Source: Blastococcus sp.
Lineage (GTDB): Bacteria; Actinomycetota; Actinomycetes; Mycobacteriales; Geodermatophilaceae
DNA length: 5,399 nucleotides
Direction: 5' to 3'
Assembly: GCA_025963345.1 (NCBI GenBank)
Contig: JAOPUS010000139.1
Location: forward strand, 1 to 5,399
Shown: positions 5,198 to 5,399 of the stretch, piece after piece
How the letters are laid out: every line of letters starts with the position of its first letter
Position numbering within the stretch: position 1 is the stretch's first letter
Made by a program: the position numbers and the translations under genes
Notes under the pieces: model-generated
What the model saw: the letters and a program-made list of their open reading frames with translations, nothing else
Told to the model about the DNA's origin: nothing
Database searches by the model: none

Positions 5198-5225
5198 TTG
5201 AGGGCCTGCGACGGCGTGCCGATGG
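5198..5225 (+). promoter_or_regulatory. Candidate sigma-28-type promoter of the flgN-like gene
   Basis: TTGA (5198-5201), 16 bp, then GCCGATGG (5218-5225), which matches 6 of 8 bases of the FliA -10. The -35 fits the TAAA consensus in only two of four positions. Transcription would start near 5232, about 76 bases before the GTG at 5308, similar to the leader length of flagellin. The weak -35 keeps confidence low. Confidence 0.3.
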
Positions 5226-5307
5226 CAGGTCGACGAAGATCCACCGGGAGCTGCCACGGGCGCCCCCGGTGTGATGCGGAGAGACACGACGGAAGGGCGG
5301 TGGACAC

Positions 5308-5399
5308 GTGGACTACCAGCACCTGTCGACGTTGCTGTGGCGGGAGCAGGAGCTCCTGGACCTGCTGCTGTTCAAGGCCGAGGAGAAGCAGTACCTGAT
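5308..5399 (+). CDS. flgN: FlgN-like flagellar export chaperone, N-terminal part (cut by window edge)
   Basis: FlgN escorts the hook-filament junction proteins FlgK and FlgL to the export apparatus. Only 30 codons are visible before the right edge; the full-length family is about 140-170 residues. They read MDYQHLSTLLWREQELLDLL (1-20) then L-F-K-A-E-E-K-Q-Y-L, a long amphipathic leucine- and glutamate-rich helix as at the start of FlgN proteins, with the L-S-x-L-L-W-R-E-x-E-L-L-x-L-L-L-F-K pattern I associate with actinobacterial members. The GTG at 5308 follows GGAAGGGCGG (5291-5300) with 7 bases of spacing. It is transcribed away from the sigma gene; flgK and flgL would be expected next. 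Confidence 0.7.
   Translation, partial: MDYQHLSTLLWREQELLDLLLFKAEEKQYL

Larger units (their letters stand above)
5109..5307. promoter_or_regulatory. Divergent control region between the sigma factor gene and the flgN-like gene
   Basis: About 200 bp separate the two divergent starts. It holds a candidate plus-strand flagellar promoter (5198-5225), a 7-bp inverted repeat CACCGGG/CCCGGTG (5242-5248 and 5265-5271) in the leader of the flgN-like gene, and the leader ORF with its strong ribosome site on the minus strand. I found no convincing promoter for the sigma gene. Confidence 0.5.

Noticed and set aside
1..5399. A new defence, mobile or otherwise undescribed system
   Set aside because: All clear genes belong to a conventional flagellar locus; no transposase, phage, toxin-antitoxin, repeat array or unfamiliar large gene is present.

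Overview
This window is a piece of a flagellar gene cluster from a high-GC Gram-positive bacterium, most likely a motile actinobacterium. The evidence is the strong G+C bias at third codon positions, frequent GTG starts, a sigma factor resembling the WhiG/FliA family, and the gene set itself (flagellin, cap protein, FliS, rod protein FlgB, and a divergent FlgN-like chaperone). The species cannot be fixed from the sequence alone. No mobile elements, tRNA, rRNA or CRISPR arrays were seen.

Layout from right to left (most genes are on the minus strand). At the far right edge, on the plus strand, is the first 30 codons of a FlgN-like chaperone gene. About 200 bp separate it from a divergently transcribed sigma-28-type sigma factor gene (5108-4137). 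Next come the flagellin gene (3997-2837), a very strong hairpin, the filament-cap gene fliD (2724-1327), fliS (1298-915) and a small gene overlapping fliS by 4 bp (918-559), which by position and helical character could be a FliT-like chaperone. A gene-free stretch of about 360-390 bp (to 201 or 169) holds candidate terminators and a candidate flagellar promoter. At the left edge is the 5' end of flgB, cut by the window.

How the parts fit: the sigma factor probably directs RNA polymerase to flagellar promoters. Three candidate promoters share the same geometry, a T-rich or A-rich -35 tetramer, 16 bp, then a GCCG(A/T)T -10: one before flagellin, one before flgB and one before the flgN-like gene. 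FliS keeps flagellin unpolymerised before export. FliD caps the filament. The FlgN-like protein would escort the hook-filament junction proteins, which are expected just outside the right edge. FlgB starts the rod. The hairpin between flagellin and fliD suggests that cap and chaperone genes are expressed at a lower level by read-through from the abundant flagellin transcript.

The gene content is standard for a flagellar locus and I see no new biological system. The more interesting points are regulatory: candidate CsrA sites in the flagellin leader, candidate upstream mini-ORFs placed for translational coupling to the sigma gene and to flgB, a hairpin that overlaps the flagellin -35, and a long C-terminal tail on the sigma factor.
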